This document shows positions 34,743-45,479 of a stretch of 64,000 nt of DNA, piece after piece. Origin of the DNA: Epiperipatus broadwayi (Eukaryota > Onychophora > Udeonychophora > Euonychophora > Peripatidae); assembly GCA_028023455.1 (NCBI GenBank), contig JAQFVV010012435.1:2228001-2292000 (forward strand), read 5' to 3'. Numbering within the stretch: the stretch's first letter is position 1; each line of letters opens with the position of its first letter. The notes below the pieces were generated by a model. The model saw nothing but the letters and a program-made list of their open reading frames with translations. It had not been told where the DNA came from and did no database searches. Made by a program: the position numbers and the translations under genes.

Positions 34743-35133
34743 CACAATCAATCACACTTATATCTGTATTTTTACATTGGACTATTTCCATAATCTAATA
34801 TGTGTGTTGAATGTCTTTAGAAAAGTTTTAGTTAAATATTCCAAATGCATTCAACTGTTAGTAATATGACAGCAAACAGGTTAGTATATGCAGCAACTGT
34901 TAGTAATATTACAGCAAACAAATGTTAGTAATATCTCAGCAAACAGGTTAGTATATGAACTAACTGTTAGTAATATCTCAGCAAACAAGTTAGTATATGC
35001 ACAATGTTTCGAGAGGTATTTTTCCCCTCTTCTTCAGGTGTTGCTGGCCTGACCAGTAACAGTACTAGCATGGGATTCGAACCTGGGTCCTTAGATTCTT
35101 GATTATTGAAATTTAAGGTAACACTCTAACCAA
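34743..35133 (-). repeat. Penelope family A pseudo-LTR, minus-strand arm of a palindrome
   Basis: Reverse complement of 35134-35525, the two meeting at TCTAACCAA|TTGGTTAGA. It contains a B-box-like GGGATTCGAACC (minus sense), a CTGAAGAAGAGG stem-loop with CTCGAAAC (35008-35037), and a tandem repeat of about 43 bp built on TGTTAGTAATATCTCAGC. The palindrome centre lies inside the A-box end of the tRNA-like module. Confidence 0.75.
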
Positions 35134-35525
35134 TTGGTTAGAGCATTACCTTAAATTTCAATAATCAAAAATCTAAGGACCCAGGTTCAAATCCCATGCT
35201 AGTACTGTCACTGGTCAGGCCAGCAACACCTGAAGAAGAGGGGAAAAATACCTCTCGAAATGTTGTGCATATACTAACTTGTTTGCTGAGATATTACTAA
35301 CAGTTAGTGCATATACTAACCTGTTTGCTGTGATATTACTAACACAGTTGTTTGCTGTGATATTACTAACAGTTGGTGCATATACTAACCTGTTTGCTGT
35401 GATATTACTAACAGTTGAATGCATTTGGAATATTTAACTAAAATTAAACTTTTCTAAAGACATTAGATGATGGAAATAGTCCAATATAAAAATACAGCTA
35501 GAAACCATCATCACAAACCTTCAGA
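35134..35525 (+). repeat. Penelope family A pseudo-LTR, plus-strand arm
   Basis: Starts TTGGTTAGAGCATTACC, then B-box-like AGGTTCAAATCCC near 35182-35194. Next come CTGAAGA, stem AGAGG/CCTCT and CGAAA at 35230-35260. Three to four units of a repeat GTTTGCTGTGATATTACTAA follow, then a shared tail (GTCCAATATAAAAATACA, CACAAACCTTCAG). It matches 7785-8065 and 36832-37105. Confidence 0.78.
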
Positions 35526-35725
35526 AAAATCACACTTATATGTTTGTATTTTTATATTGGACTATTTGCATCATTTAATATGAATATTGAATGTCTTTAG
35601 AAAAAATGTAATTTTATTTCAATATTCCAAATATATTCAACTGTTAGTAATAGCACATCAAACAGGTTAGTAAATGCACAAAGTTTTGAGAGATACTATT
35701 TTTTGGTTTGCAAGCTATTGTCACC
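35526..35725 (-). repeat. Penelope family A pseudo-LTR fragment, minus strand
   Basis: Repeats the outer half of the 34743-35133 arm (GTATTTTTATATTGGACTA, CAACTGTTAGTAATAG, AACAGGTTAGTA) and stops before the tRNA-like part. A short inverted duplication of TTTAATCTTTTCCTTA with TAAGGAAAAGATTAAA follows at 35727-35875, at the start of the coding relic. Confidence 0.65.
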
Positions 35726-36825
35726 ATTTAATCTTTTCCTTACAATAGACTATGTTTCTTCACATGGCGATCTGTAAGCCATTATTACCATTTAATCTTT
35801 TCCTTAAAATAGATAATGCTTCTTCACATGCCATATGAAGAAGAATTGTCCATTGTAAGGAAAAGATTAAATGATGATAATAATCTACAAATCAGAACAG
35901 TTCTTTCTATTGATAGTATAATGGAAATATTAACATTCTGCATAAAAACAACCTACTTTCAATATAACTTAGAATTCTTCCAACAAAATCAAGAACTGGC
36001 TATGGGCTCACCATTGTCGCCCATGATTAACAATATTTACATGGAAGAACTTGATACCACAGCCATAAAACCTAGTCCATATCCACTTAAAGTTTGGCTT
36101 CACTATGTGGATGAAACATTTGTTGTATGGCCACATGGGGTCCCTATGGAACAGAACAAAAGAAGTTTGTTCAGAAACTAGCATATTTGGAAAAAGATCT
36201 ATATAGAACAAACTCTTATGAAAAATGGCTATCCATCAGATGTTATTAAGAAAATTTTAAATAGACAATAAAAAGTATCATCAAAAGAAAAAACAATTAT
36301 TGGTACTGTAGTGTACCCATACATTCCAAAAATATCAGACAAATTAAGGAAAATCTGCAATCAATATAACATCAAAACAGCTTTCCAGAGCCATACTACA
36401 CTATGAGGAAGTCTAACATCTACAAAGTTGAAAAGAAAAAACTGCATCTATGAAATACCATATGAATCTGGAAGAAGATATATTGATGAGACCAGTCATT
36501 CCATTGAAAAGTGCTTGCAAGAACATAAACTGATGATTAGAAAAGAGAAAACAAATGTGTCTAAGGTAGCAGACTATGTATGTACCAATGAATATATGTC
36601 CAATTAGAAAAATGCAAAAATATTGGGTAGAGAAGAAAAGGTACAAAGAAGAAAATTTAAAGAAGGCATTCACATGACAATGGCAAACAATCTCATAAGT
36701 CAACCTAGTGTGAATATACATAATGTATGGAAACCACTAATCAACTTTCCTCTTAGAAAAAAGTGGAGAAATCAGGGGGAACCTCATAGATAAGTATATG
36801 AATTTTCTACTGACTGTTGCCTTTG
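35726..36825 (+). mobile_element. Penelope-like element coding relic: RT palm and GIY-YIG nuclease
   Basis: The open frame 35816-36181 covers the RT palm: GSPLSP at residues 64-69 (motif B region) and YVDE at 97-100 followed by TFVVWPHG. Penelope-like RTs read YVDDTF.VW.HG at motif C, so the second catalytic Asp is replaced by Glu here. The frame then breaks. From 36443 another frame reads CIYEIPYESG and YIDETSHS, the GIY-YIG nuclease with the usual Gly of YIG changed to Asp. It continues with CLQEHK up to a stop at 36605. A last piece (EEKVQRRKFKEG, VWKPLINF) matches the Penelope C-terminus. The N-terminal half of the RT is missing. The copy is inactive. Confidence 0.85.
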
Positions 36826-37105
36826 GGATGATGGTTCAGTTGGTTAGAGTCTTACCTTAAAATTCAATACTTAAGAATCTAAGGTACCAAGTTCAAGTCT
36901 TATGCTAGTACTGTCAGTAGTCAGGCCAGCAACATCTGAAGAAGAGATGAGAATAATACCCCTCCAAAATTGTGCATTTCCTAATGTATTTGGAATATTT
37001 AAATAAAGATTTTTTTTTTCTAAAGACATTCAATACTCATATTAGAAGATAGAAATAGTCCAATATAAAATACAACTAAAACACTATCATCACAAACCTT
37101 CAGAA
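36826..37105 (+). repeat. Penelope family A 3' pseudo-LTR with tRNA-like module
   Basis: Follows the coding relic directly. A-box-like TGGTTCAGTTGG is at 36832-36843 and B-box-like AGTTCAAGTCT at 36890-36900. CTGAAGAAGAG is at 36936, followed by the shared tail ending CACAAACCTTCAGAAAA. It is shorter than the 35134 copy because the 43-bp tandem repeat is missing. Confidence 0.75.
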
Positions 37106-37344
37106 AATGACTTACATATTGTTTGAAATCTAAATGAAGAAAGCAAAATAGATCTACAAATTTAACTGCTTACAATTAATTTCAGTATAATAATTCTTTA
37201 TAATTTATATATTATTTATTTTCCATAAGCAATATTTCAGAAATCATTCTAGATTTGGATTCTTTGTAGTGTAATTATTAATTCTTGTAGCTAATCCATT
37301 CTCTTCCACTTTTCACTCATTATAAAGTTATATATATATATATA

Positions 37345-38690
37345 TATATTATAAAAAAATTGGTGGAAAGACTATATAATATAGATGTAGTAAGATAATA
37401 AAGAAGACATTAAAAATTACAAACCTATCAACCTTATATTAATTCTACATAAAATCTTTAAGATAATTGTAATTCATTATAAAAAAATTTATATTCATAT
37501 CAACGAAAAAAACAACTTACATTTAAAAATAGTTTTTTCATAATGTAATCACATCCAAGTACTGAGAGAAGTTATAAAATGGACTGATAAATAATAATTA
37601 CCATTCTGCTTTGGCTGTAGAGATTATGAAAGGAGATTTGATTCTATAAGTGTTTCCATGATAATTAAAGCTTTGAGTATTAAAATCTAAGATATTTTCA
37701 TATTCTAAAAAATATTTATTAAAATACAGCAACAATGATTAGATTACATGGTGAAATTAATTATGTGAATAACATTAATATGCTAATACAAGAAAAGATT
37801 ACATTCGTTACACAATTAAATAAATAATTTGCTGAGTATTGTTTTCAACCTGGAATGAATGGAGTCATAATCTTAACATTTCAGCTTGCCAGTCCAACCG
37901 GTAGTAATATTCACTTTGATAAAGGTATACTTTAGGGTGATTTCATATCTCCAAAATTTTTAAGACAATTTTATGAGAAATATTGTATGGATTAAAATGG
38001 GAAGGTAATAGAATAAAAGTACATGGAGATTATGTTAATTATCTAAATTTTGGAGATGATGTGCTTGCTTTTGCAAATAATGAATTCGAAATTCAGGAAG
38101 TGTCTCAAGAGTTATCAGAAGGAAGGTAAGAAATCAGGATTGAAGATAAATACTAACAAAATTTAAAGTAATGGTCAATGATTTTTATCAGAAGAAAATA
38201 AGGACTTAAAATGATGAATCGCTGTCTAACTACAAATACCTTGGCCAAATTATTAATGCAGATGAACACATAATGGAATTAATCACAAAATTAAACTTAG
38301 ATGGAGTGTTTTTAATAGAAATGGCTTAATATTAAAAGCAAATGTGACTATATGTTTGAAAAGAAAAAAAAATAATGAGTGTGTTTTACCAGTAGAATAT
38401 TTATCGGAAGACTAATACAGAGATTTCAGCCCACTCATGCAAATATGGAAAGGTATACTGGGTGTATTGGTAGAAGAGATGATAACATGTGGACAATTGA
38501 AACCTTAAATTTGATCTCAGTAGTTTATATAAAAAAAAAACTAAAAAAGACCATGTATAAGTGGATGAATGAAATATGGAGTTTTGTTGGTGTGAAGTGA
38601 AGAAAAGAATCTATGGATTAGAGAAATTTGATTAAACTTTGAGAGACCTTCATTCTGCCATGAAAGAATAATGATGATGATGATATTTTC
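37345..38690 (+). mobile_element. RTE-type LINE copy, 5'-truncated and degenerate
   Basis: It begins in the RT fingers (GATAATAAAGAAGACATTAA, AATTACAAACCTATCAACC). It carries the palm region (GTAGAGATTATGAAAGGAGA where VDYEKAFD should be) and a motif C region GGAGATGATGTGCTTGC near 38055. The 3' end has GATTAAACTTTGAGAGACC, TTCATTCTGCC and a (GAT)n tail. About 90 bp near 37780-37860 do not align and may be an insertion. There are many stops. Confidence 0.65.
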
Positions 38691-39108
38691 ATTCTGATTC
38701 CCTTTATTAATTTTATCAGTAAACCGTCTTTTTTTACTTAATATTTATATATTTTTATAATCTTATTTTTATATTCATAGAACTTTCTTTTTCATTTTCT
38801 TCCCATTCTGTACTTTTAAAGCTTTTTTTTATCTTTATATGTATATGAATACGAAGGTGCTGATTTATTAAAAAATAGAAAATACTATCACTCCCTAACA
38901 TTCAAAATATATAAATGATATGGATATATATATTTTTTCTTTTATAATAAAGTATGTGGAATATAAGGCTATGGTAAAGCAATGTTGAACTGTTTATATT
39001 AGAAGCTCCATTTTGTAGGTACAAGTTATCTAAGAAAGTCTTAAAAATAACATCAATGAACAGTAGTAATTCTTATTATTGATGGAGGCTTTTTAAAATC
39101 CAAAACAT

Positions 39109-39247
39109 AGAAAAGATTATCAAGCATTGGTGGCGGAATGGTTAGCACAGTTGCCTTACAAGCAGTTGTCCTGCGGTTCATTTCCTGGCTGACGCTGACA
39201 CATAAAAAAATAAAAATAAAAGAAATAAAAAACAGAAAAGATTATCA
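39109..39247 (+). mobile_element. tRNA-derived SINE with 14-bp target duplication
   Basis: A perfect direct repeat AGAAAAGATTATCA (39109-39122 and 39234-39247) flanks a 111-bp insert. The insert reads as a tRNA: A-box-like TGGCGGAATGGTTAGCAC, an anticodon arm with TTAC centred as in tRNA-Val (TAC), and B-box-like GCGGTTCATTTCC. It ends GACACAT plus an A-rich tail (AAAAAAATAAAAATAAAAG). The direct repeats and A tail show LINE-type target-primed insertion. The body is little more than a tRNA, so it is a very short SINE or a tRNA retropseudogene. Confidence 0.85.
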
Positions 39248-39384
39248 TAAAACTATGAGTGTTTAGTATGTGTTTTTTTTTCTGTAAAGTAAACAAAGTA
39301 GAACTATCACATTACATTTTTTTAGGAGTATACCTTATGAATGCTAGTTAAACTACGAACAGTAATTTTTAAAAATGCATATTG

Positions 39385-39645
39385 CTTTATGGCTTGGAAG
39401 TTCATTAGAAGTTTGAGATCCAGATTCACCAGAATCAATCCTGGGTGCTCTTGATCCTAATTGGTCAGCTGCTTTACCAACTGTGCTAAATAACATAAGG
39501 CAAAAAAAGAACATGGCTTTATTCCTCGGGAGCTCATAAGAAGTTCATGCTCCAGTCCTGTGAGCACCAGAATTGATTCTGGGACCCTCTATTCCCAAGT
39601 TGGATGCTCTACTGCTGGGACAAACTGTGCAGGGTTAACAATCTT
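39385..39645 (-). repeat. Two tRNA-like units, minus strand, related to the 10-kb array
   Basis: The minus strand reads CACAGTTTGTCCCAGCAGTA, GAGCATCCAACTTGGGAA, GAGGGTCCCAGAATCAATTC and later AATAAAGCCATG. A second, more decayed unit follows (39385-39500). Order and wording match the units at 9931-10830. The plus-strand frame at 39560-39796 is a by-product. Confidence 0.6.
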
Positions 39646-40583
39646 AGATATGGTTTTAGAGAGATACAGCATTCATTCATTTTTAAAGCTCAGTAGTTAT
39701 ACATTTAAAAAGTTACTTCTTTCTTTTTTAAACTCAAGACTTATTGTCTTGAGAACTACAAAATATCTAGATCTAGGTTTAATTAGTCACCTCTGATGCA
39801 CAAATGTGACATAATTATTGAGCACCTAATGATTTGACTTATATTTGCCCTTGTGCCAGACTACAGAAGCTAAAGATTTATGCATCCACAGCTCAATTTA
39901 GCGTTTTCAGTACCTGATTATCAACACCAACTTTTTTTTTTACCATATCAAATTAATTTTGATTCATTTTAATATTTTCTTAATTTGATTTTTATACATC
40001 TAATTTTGTAATAACAATTTCATCAATAACCATATCAAAAAAAATTTACAGTAAGAACTTATTTGATTTGGATTTCCAATTATACAAATAATTTTTCTAT
40101 TTTAGCTTTCTAAATTTGTATATATTTATATATCTTAATTTTTTTCTAACTTCTAGTACTTTTTATATACGAAGTGACCAAAATATATAATGCTGGCATT
40201 TTTAAAACATATTTTCATTTAATTCATAGATGTGGATCGTTTTCTTCCTAAATCTTGATTAGTGTGAATTCTTTCTTTTAACTAACAATTTTGTTTTTAT
40301 TGCACTCTGTGTATGATTTTAATTTTATTTATTAAACTACTGTTAAAAGTTGCTACAAAAAAAATTATAATTTATATACCTAAAACTTAAAGAATGTTTG
40401 TAAAAAAAATTAGAAATAAATATTTTTAAGCCTTTTTATTTTAAAATTTATGTTTAATTACCTATTGACAACATAAAAAGAATACAATTAAAAAAAAGCA
40501 ATAATGTCTGAATTTTTTTGGTAACAATAGCCGTTTTTATAGATGATTGTGAAATGTAATAAATATTTCACTTTATATTACAG
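39646..40583. other. AT-rich non-coding stretch
   Basis: No feature is seen before the possible exon at 40584. Confidence 0.4.
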
Positions 40584-40627
40584 AATGTGCTGATCAAGGA
40601 AATAAAATCCCTCTCTCTAATTGTGTT
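40584..40627 (+). CDS. Possible semaphorin exon at the Sema/PSI boundary (weak)
   Basis: A good acceptor (CACTTTATATTACAG) is followed by a frame reading CADQGNKIPLSNCV, then GTAAAC. Semaphorins have a conserved '(I/L)PL..C' at the start of the PSI domain, so IPLSNC about 3 kb upstream of the PSI exon is suggestive. Against this, the exon would end in phase 0 while 43690 needs a donor ending two bases into a codon. The residues between the first and third PSI cysteines are also missing, so another small exon would be required. It could be chance. Confidence 0.25.
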
Positions 40628-40763
40628 GTAAACTACATTCTTTACCAGTTGTTATTAATTGTTTTTTTTTATTTTTTTTCTATTTTTTTTATCAACCAGA
40701 TTCTTGTAAATTATCTTCTCCTAAGATTGTCTAATAATTATAGACTCTCTATTTAAGTAAATT

Positions 40764-41672
40764 TGGTACTTGTGTGTTTTCAGAAATATCAAGATGGCAG
40801 CCTATATTTTTTATAAATATACAGTTTCAAGGGCTTACCAAAATGGCAATCATATTTCATTAACAATCTTCTGACATTTACAAAATTAAAGCTAAATTTG
40901 AAAAAAAAAGAAATAAATTCTGATACATTTAATTGCCAATCTTTATTTCAATTTTTTTTTTTATGAAATTTATCAGAATTTATTACTTTTTTTGAAATTT
41001 TATATTATTTTTAATTTCACAAGTAAGATCTTCGGAGAAATTAGACCCTCGGAATTTTTTGTACCGATTTTAGAAGACATTATGAATTGCACTCTGATGA
41101 CATGAATAAACTGTAAATATTGTACTTATATTAATTTTTTTGGGTTAATTTTTTGGAAATGTAACTAAGTCATCTTCAGGAGATTGTAGACATACATAAA
41201 CTGTAAATATTGTATTTATATTATTATATTTTGGTTCAATTTTTGGCTTTTGTTTTTCATAAATGCAACTAACCCATTTTCAGGAAATAAATAGAAAAAA
41301 TAAAATAAAGATTGTCAATTACATTTATCAAAACTTTTTAATTTAACAAAACAAACATAGCTTTAGGAGATTGTAGGCCCTCCACTTATTTTGTAAACAT
41401 TTTTGGGGGAAATAAAAAACAAAATTGAAATAAATATTGTTAATGAAATTTGTCAGAATGTATTCGTTTTTTAAAAATATAACATTAATTTTGAAAGTTT
41501 GAAAATGTTTTTGGAGAAGTAAAAAACAAATAAAATAAAGATTGTTAATGAAATTTATCAGAATTGATTTTTTTTTTTTAATTTAACATTAATTTTATAA
41601 TCATCAGAAGATTGTTAATGAAATATGGGCTGTCATCTTAGTATTCCTGAAAACCCACAAGTACCATAATTT
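40764..41672. mobile_element. Large fold-back element with internal tandem repeats
   Basis: GGTACTTGTGTGTTTTCAG and AAGATGGCAGCC at the left end return complemented as GGGCTGTCATCTT and CTGAAAACCCACAAGTACC at the right end. CATATTTCATTAACAATCTT pairs with AAGATTGTTAATGAAATATG. Between them lie about four diverged units of roughly 110-180 bp carrying AATGAAATTTATCAGAAT, TTTAACATTAATTTT and AAATAAAATAAAGATTG. No ORF is present. It is a non-autonomous fold-back (MITE-like) element about 0.9 kb long. Confidence 0.65.
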
Positions 41673-43689
41673 ATGTCAACATTAATATACATGAGTCTTC
41701 AGGAAATACAATATGAACAAGGCAGCCTTTTATTTTAGTGTCATTTATAATAAGTTTGGGATAATCAGTGTACTAGATTGTAGTGCATTACAATTCAGAA
41801 CAACCTTTACCAATAAGAACTTGAGATTTACAACCAAAACAGTGTTGTTATGCATCTCACACCTATCTTTCCCTCCTTATTTACTATCATGCTAAAGTCA
41901 TGAAATTCAAAAAACTCTATTAAGTGTTGAATCCAAGCTAATTTACCTGTATAGTTATATAGATCTGGTTGATAGTAACCTCATATTTTACTAATCTCAT
42001 TTGTTTTTTTGTTTTTTTCATAAATATATTTTACAAATAAGGATTCAAAATCCATTATCATTAATATATAATAATGTAATATTTGAGCTTTAATACTCAG
42101 TAAATTGCATAAATTCTAATAAAAATAGTATAATTATATGTGATTTGTATAATGATGTTTTAAAAAATGTCATTTAATGTTCCTTGTGTATGTCTGTGTG
42201 TATATATAATTATTAATTAACCAATCTCCTTTAATTATATATAATCACCAGATTGATAAACTTTTCCTCTTTATAACCTATATTATTCTGTCTTGTCAGA
42301 TCTTAATTTACAAATGTAAAGAATCAATTTTTATTTCCATTTCTTGATCATGTAAAAGTAGTGAGTTTGGTAAACTTCCAACCATATGCAGATGTTCATA
42401 CATCTTCATACAATGCGGTAAATAATTTAACTTCTTAGGGTAGGAAAAATGCATTAATGTCAGCAACATGGTGGGGGGGGGGGGGTTATAAGTCTTGTGA
42501 TTAAGTATTATTAGCTGTGTTAATTAATATATACTCTACAACATTTCATGATTTTTTTCATAAAACTATTAAAATGAAGAGCAATTAAATCTGCTATTTG
42601 TGAAATTAAATTATTTGCTGTTTGAATGAAGTTTTGTTATTATCTGAGTATCGTTGGATGTTTGCTCTGATAAATATTACTTGCATAATTTATTTTATAT
42701 TTATAATCTGAAATCTGACATAAGAAAAACAACTATTGATATAAATTGTATAAAAATATATATTACAAAGAAATCAAGTCTTATGTCACATGACCTAATT
42801 TAACAAGCTTGTTAAATATTCTGCAAAGTTTTTTAAGAGCTTATTTGTGAGCTCTCTATATAAAAATATATATGAAAAGCTTTACATAAATTAGTCTCAC
42901 ATTTGCATCCAGATGGAACTTGAGCATTTTTCAAATAATTATGGATTTTTATTAAAGGAAGGATTTTTGTCGGCCTATACCAGTATTGCTATCCATATCA
43001 TTTTTGGTTAATAAAAGATTATCTAGATATTATTAGTTTGCAGATGAAACAAGGAATGAATTATTATTACCTTACAGTTGATTGCCTATGAAAATTTTCA
43101 TGTATCCTTTTATTTTTAGTCCTTTGCATTTGAGAAGTCTGCTTTTGGAAGGGAAACTAATGGTTGTGTTATAGAGTTATTTTCTTTGGCTCTCTTGCTT
43201 AATTTTGAATTTGGGGTAATTTAAATATTTTGTAAAGAGATATGAAAAGTCCATTGGTTTGCAATGATCTTATATGTTATATTTTGTCAGAAGCCAGAAT
43301 TGTTATCTCAAATGCATCAAAGAATGTTATCTTATTTCAATATTTGAAAATATACTATTGGGTTTTTTTAAAAAAAAACAAAAAAACTTGATAGTCTAGT
43401 CTATTAATTCTAATAAACTTTCTAACACACATACATTTCTTTCCTGATTCTGTTTATTCTAAATATGTATCCAACTTCTTTTCCCTATATTTCTATCATT
43501 TTTAGGTCATTATCAAATCATATATTGATACAGATTGAGAATAAATAAGACTTGAAAAAAAAATGCTATGGTTTGTAATGTTATTGGAAGAAATGAATTC
43601 AAGCATTATACTTTTCTATAATATGTTTTAAGTTTTATATTTAAAATTCATCATTATTTATATATATATATATATATTTTTTTTTACAG
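41673..43689. other. Probable semaphorin intron, AT-rich
   Basis: No exon or element is recognised. A poly-G run lies at 42473-42486 and a TA run at 43660-43677 just before the splice acceptor. Confidence 0.4.
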
Positions 43690-43758
43690 AGAGTGCATTT
43701 CATTACAAGATCCACATTGTGCATGGGATACAACCAGTTGTGTCTACTTACATCCAAA
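43690..43758 (+). CDS. Semaphorin exon, PSI-domain core
   Basis: A polypyrimidine tract and TTTTTTTTTACAG precede a 69-base exon. One base completes a codon, then the frame reads ECISLQDPHCAWD followed by TTSCVYLHPK. The exon ends CCAAA before GTAATT, two bases into a codon. The pattern C-x7-CAWD-x4-C with a 'DP(Y/H)C' core is diagnostic of the plexin-semaphorin-integrin (PSI) domain directly after the Sema domain. Plexins and integrins do not read CAWD here. 'LQDPYCAWD' is typical of invertebrate class-1 semaphorins, which are membrane-bound axon-guidance ligands for plexin A. Upstream Sema-domain exons were not found with confidence in the preceding 43 kb, although introns here are long. 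Confidence 0.85.
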
Positions 43759-43967
43759 GTAATTGATTTAATTAATATTTTTGCATATATTTTTTATCAA
43801 TGATATATCTACATTTTCCCCCATCTTCATCCAATTAGCAGCATTTTATCATAAAAGTGTACACCAACATCACTTACATGCTATAATTTTTATTTAACAA
43901 TTAAATTAATACATTGTACAGGCTTATACCTGCATTTATATATGCAATATATATGGGATTCGAACTC

Positions 43968-44124
43968 AGACTTTCACATGACCCACAACTCTCAGTGCCT
44001 TTTTATGGGTTAGCAATATAAGATGGCACTGAGAGTTGTGGATCATGTGAAAGTCTGATGTGTGTGATCAGGTGGGTCAGCAATATAAGATGGCACTGAG
44101 AGTTTCGGATCATGTGAAAGTCTG
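43968..44124. repeat. Inverted and direct repeat of a 40-bp block
   Basis: CAGACTTTCACATGA and CCACAACTCTCAGTGCC (43972-44003) are followed by their complement (GGCACTGAGAGTTGTGG, ATCATGTGAAAGTCTGA, 44022-44058) and a second direct copy (44083-44123). A B-box-like GGGATTCGAACTC precedes on the left at about 43954. It looks like tRNA-derived repeat debris rearranged into a hairpin. Confidence 0.65.
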
Positions 44125-44354
44125 AATATTTAATTTATTCTACTTTTGATGAGAACTAAAGCAAGCCAAAATATATAGACTCAATTTTCTTGTTTTTCAC
44201 AACTTTTTAAAAAATAATCTAATCATTCTTAAGATATTTGATAGAAAAGGTTGACATTTTGGATGTATGGATTAGTTTTATTTGAAATTTTAATCAGTTA
44301 TAAAGCTTCCTTATTTTAGGTTTAATCTAGTAAGCAGAATAGAATTAGAAATGA

Positions 44355-44885
44355 TTTAGCAATCTATTTAAAATTTAATTTTGAAAAATATTTTTAATGT
44401 CCATGACCAAAAAGGTTTTTATTATTTTCCTCATATGAAATCTTTACTTCTTCTTAGGTACAACTGAGTATACTTTCAATGCGATTTACCAGAATCATAA
44501 TTCTTGTGGATTGATTGGGTGTGTTACTCTATTAATATTGAAGACTAATTATATATGCTTGATTATTTTAGGAAGTGCGGTTTCTTGCCAACCACAATCA
44601 TGTCATCAACAAAAAAGGAAAACAGTGTTTAACTTTTGACCACATGGAATATGTAAAAATCTAATTTAAATAATCATACATATGTAATCACTTTCCAATA
44701 TTAATAGGGTCAGCATACCTATCCAAGCAATGAGAGCTATGATTCTGGTGAGCCACACTGAAAGTATACTCAGGTGTATTTAAGAAAAGATAAATATTTT
44801 ATATGAGGTAAATAATATAAACCATTTCGGTCACAAATGTTAAAAATGTTTTCCAAATCAAATTACAAATACAAGCAAAAAAGGA
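44355..44885. mobile_element. Fold-back (MITE-like) element in the semaphorin intron
   Basis: The arms (about 44355-44500 and 44738-44885) are imperfect reverse complements. Blocks include TTTTTAATGTCCATGACC, CCTCATATGAAATCTTTAC, TTAGGTACAACTGAGTATAC and CCAGAATCATA, with matching complements on the right. The 237-bp middle has no ORF. Confidence 0.7.
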
Positions 44886-45007
44886 ATTTAAAAATAGCTT
44901 TTTGATAAAAAGTTTAATGTCAATAGTTCGTATTTTGTATTTATTTTTTGCTTCTTTTAATAGTTTTGTTATAAAAAAATAATTGAATGACTTTATTATA
45001 TCAAGAG

Positions 45008-45125
45008 TTTATAAGGCATTTGTTTTAGAAGTGCCCGACTTAAAATCAATCCAAGGGCCGTACATTTTTAACTTTGACTCTCTATCACTGGCCTAAATCA
45101 TGTAGAGGGTTTTATCATAAAAACG
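45008..45125 (-). repeat. Possible tRNA-like SINE, minus strand
   Basis: On the minus strand TTTAGGCCAGTGATAGAGAG resembles an A box, and TTGGATTGATTTTAAGTC a decayed B box. The ends are unclear. Confidence 0.35.
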
Positions 45126-45479
45126 CATTACACAGAAACACTATGTTAATTTAACTGTCTTAATCAAATATATTTATCTATGGGGATGGAAAAATACTAA
45201 TTAGGTGAATACCACAAATTATCTGATTATTATTTTACTGGCAGTAGTCTATAAAATAGAATAGAGACTTTTGGACCATTTCATTCATGGAGTCAAGTAA
45301 ATAAATACCTCCAGGCTCTCAAGTACATACAAAGTGAGAGATGACAGTCTGTATTTTGCACAGATGAATGACTGTGATATGGTGGTGTTTGAGATGGAGA
45401 GTGAAATTTTAAAAAAAATAATATGCATATATATGGTGAAGATTTTCATGGGTGAATGATGTAAATTAATTTATTGTCT

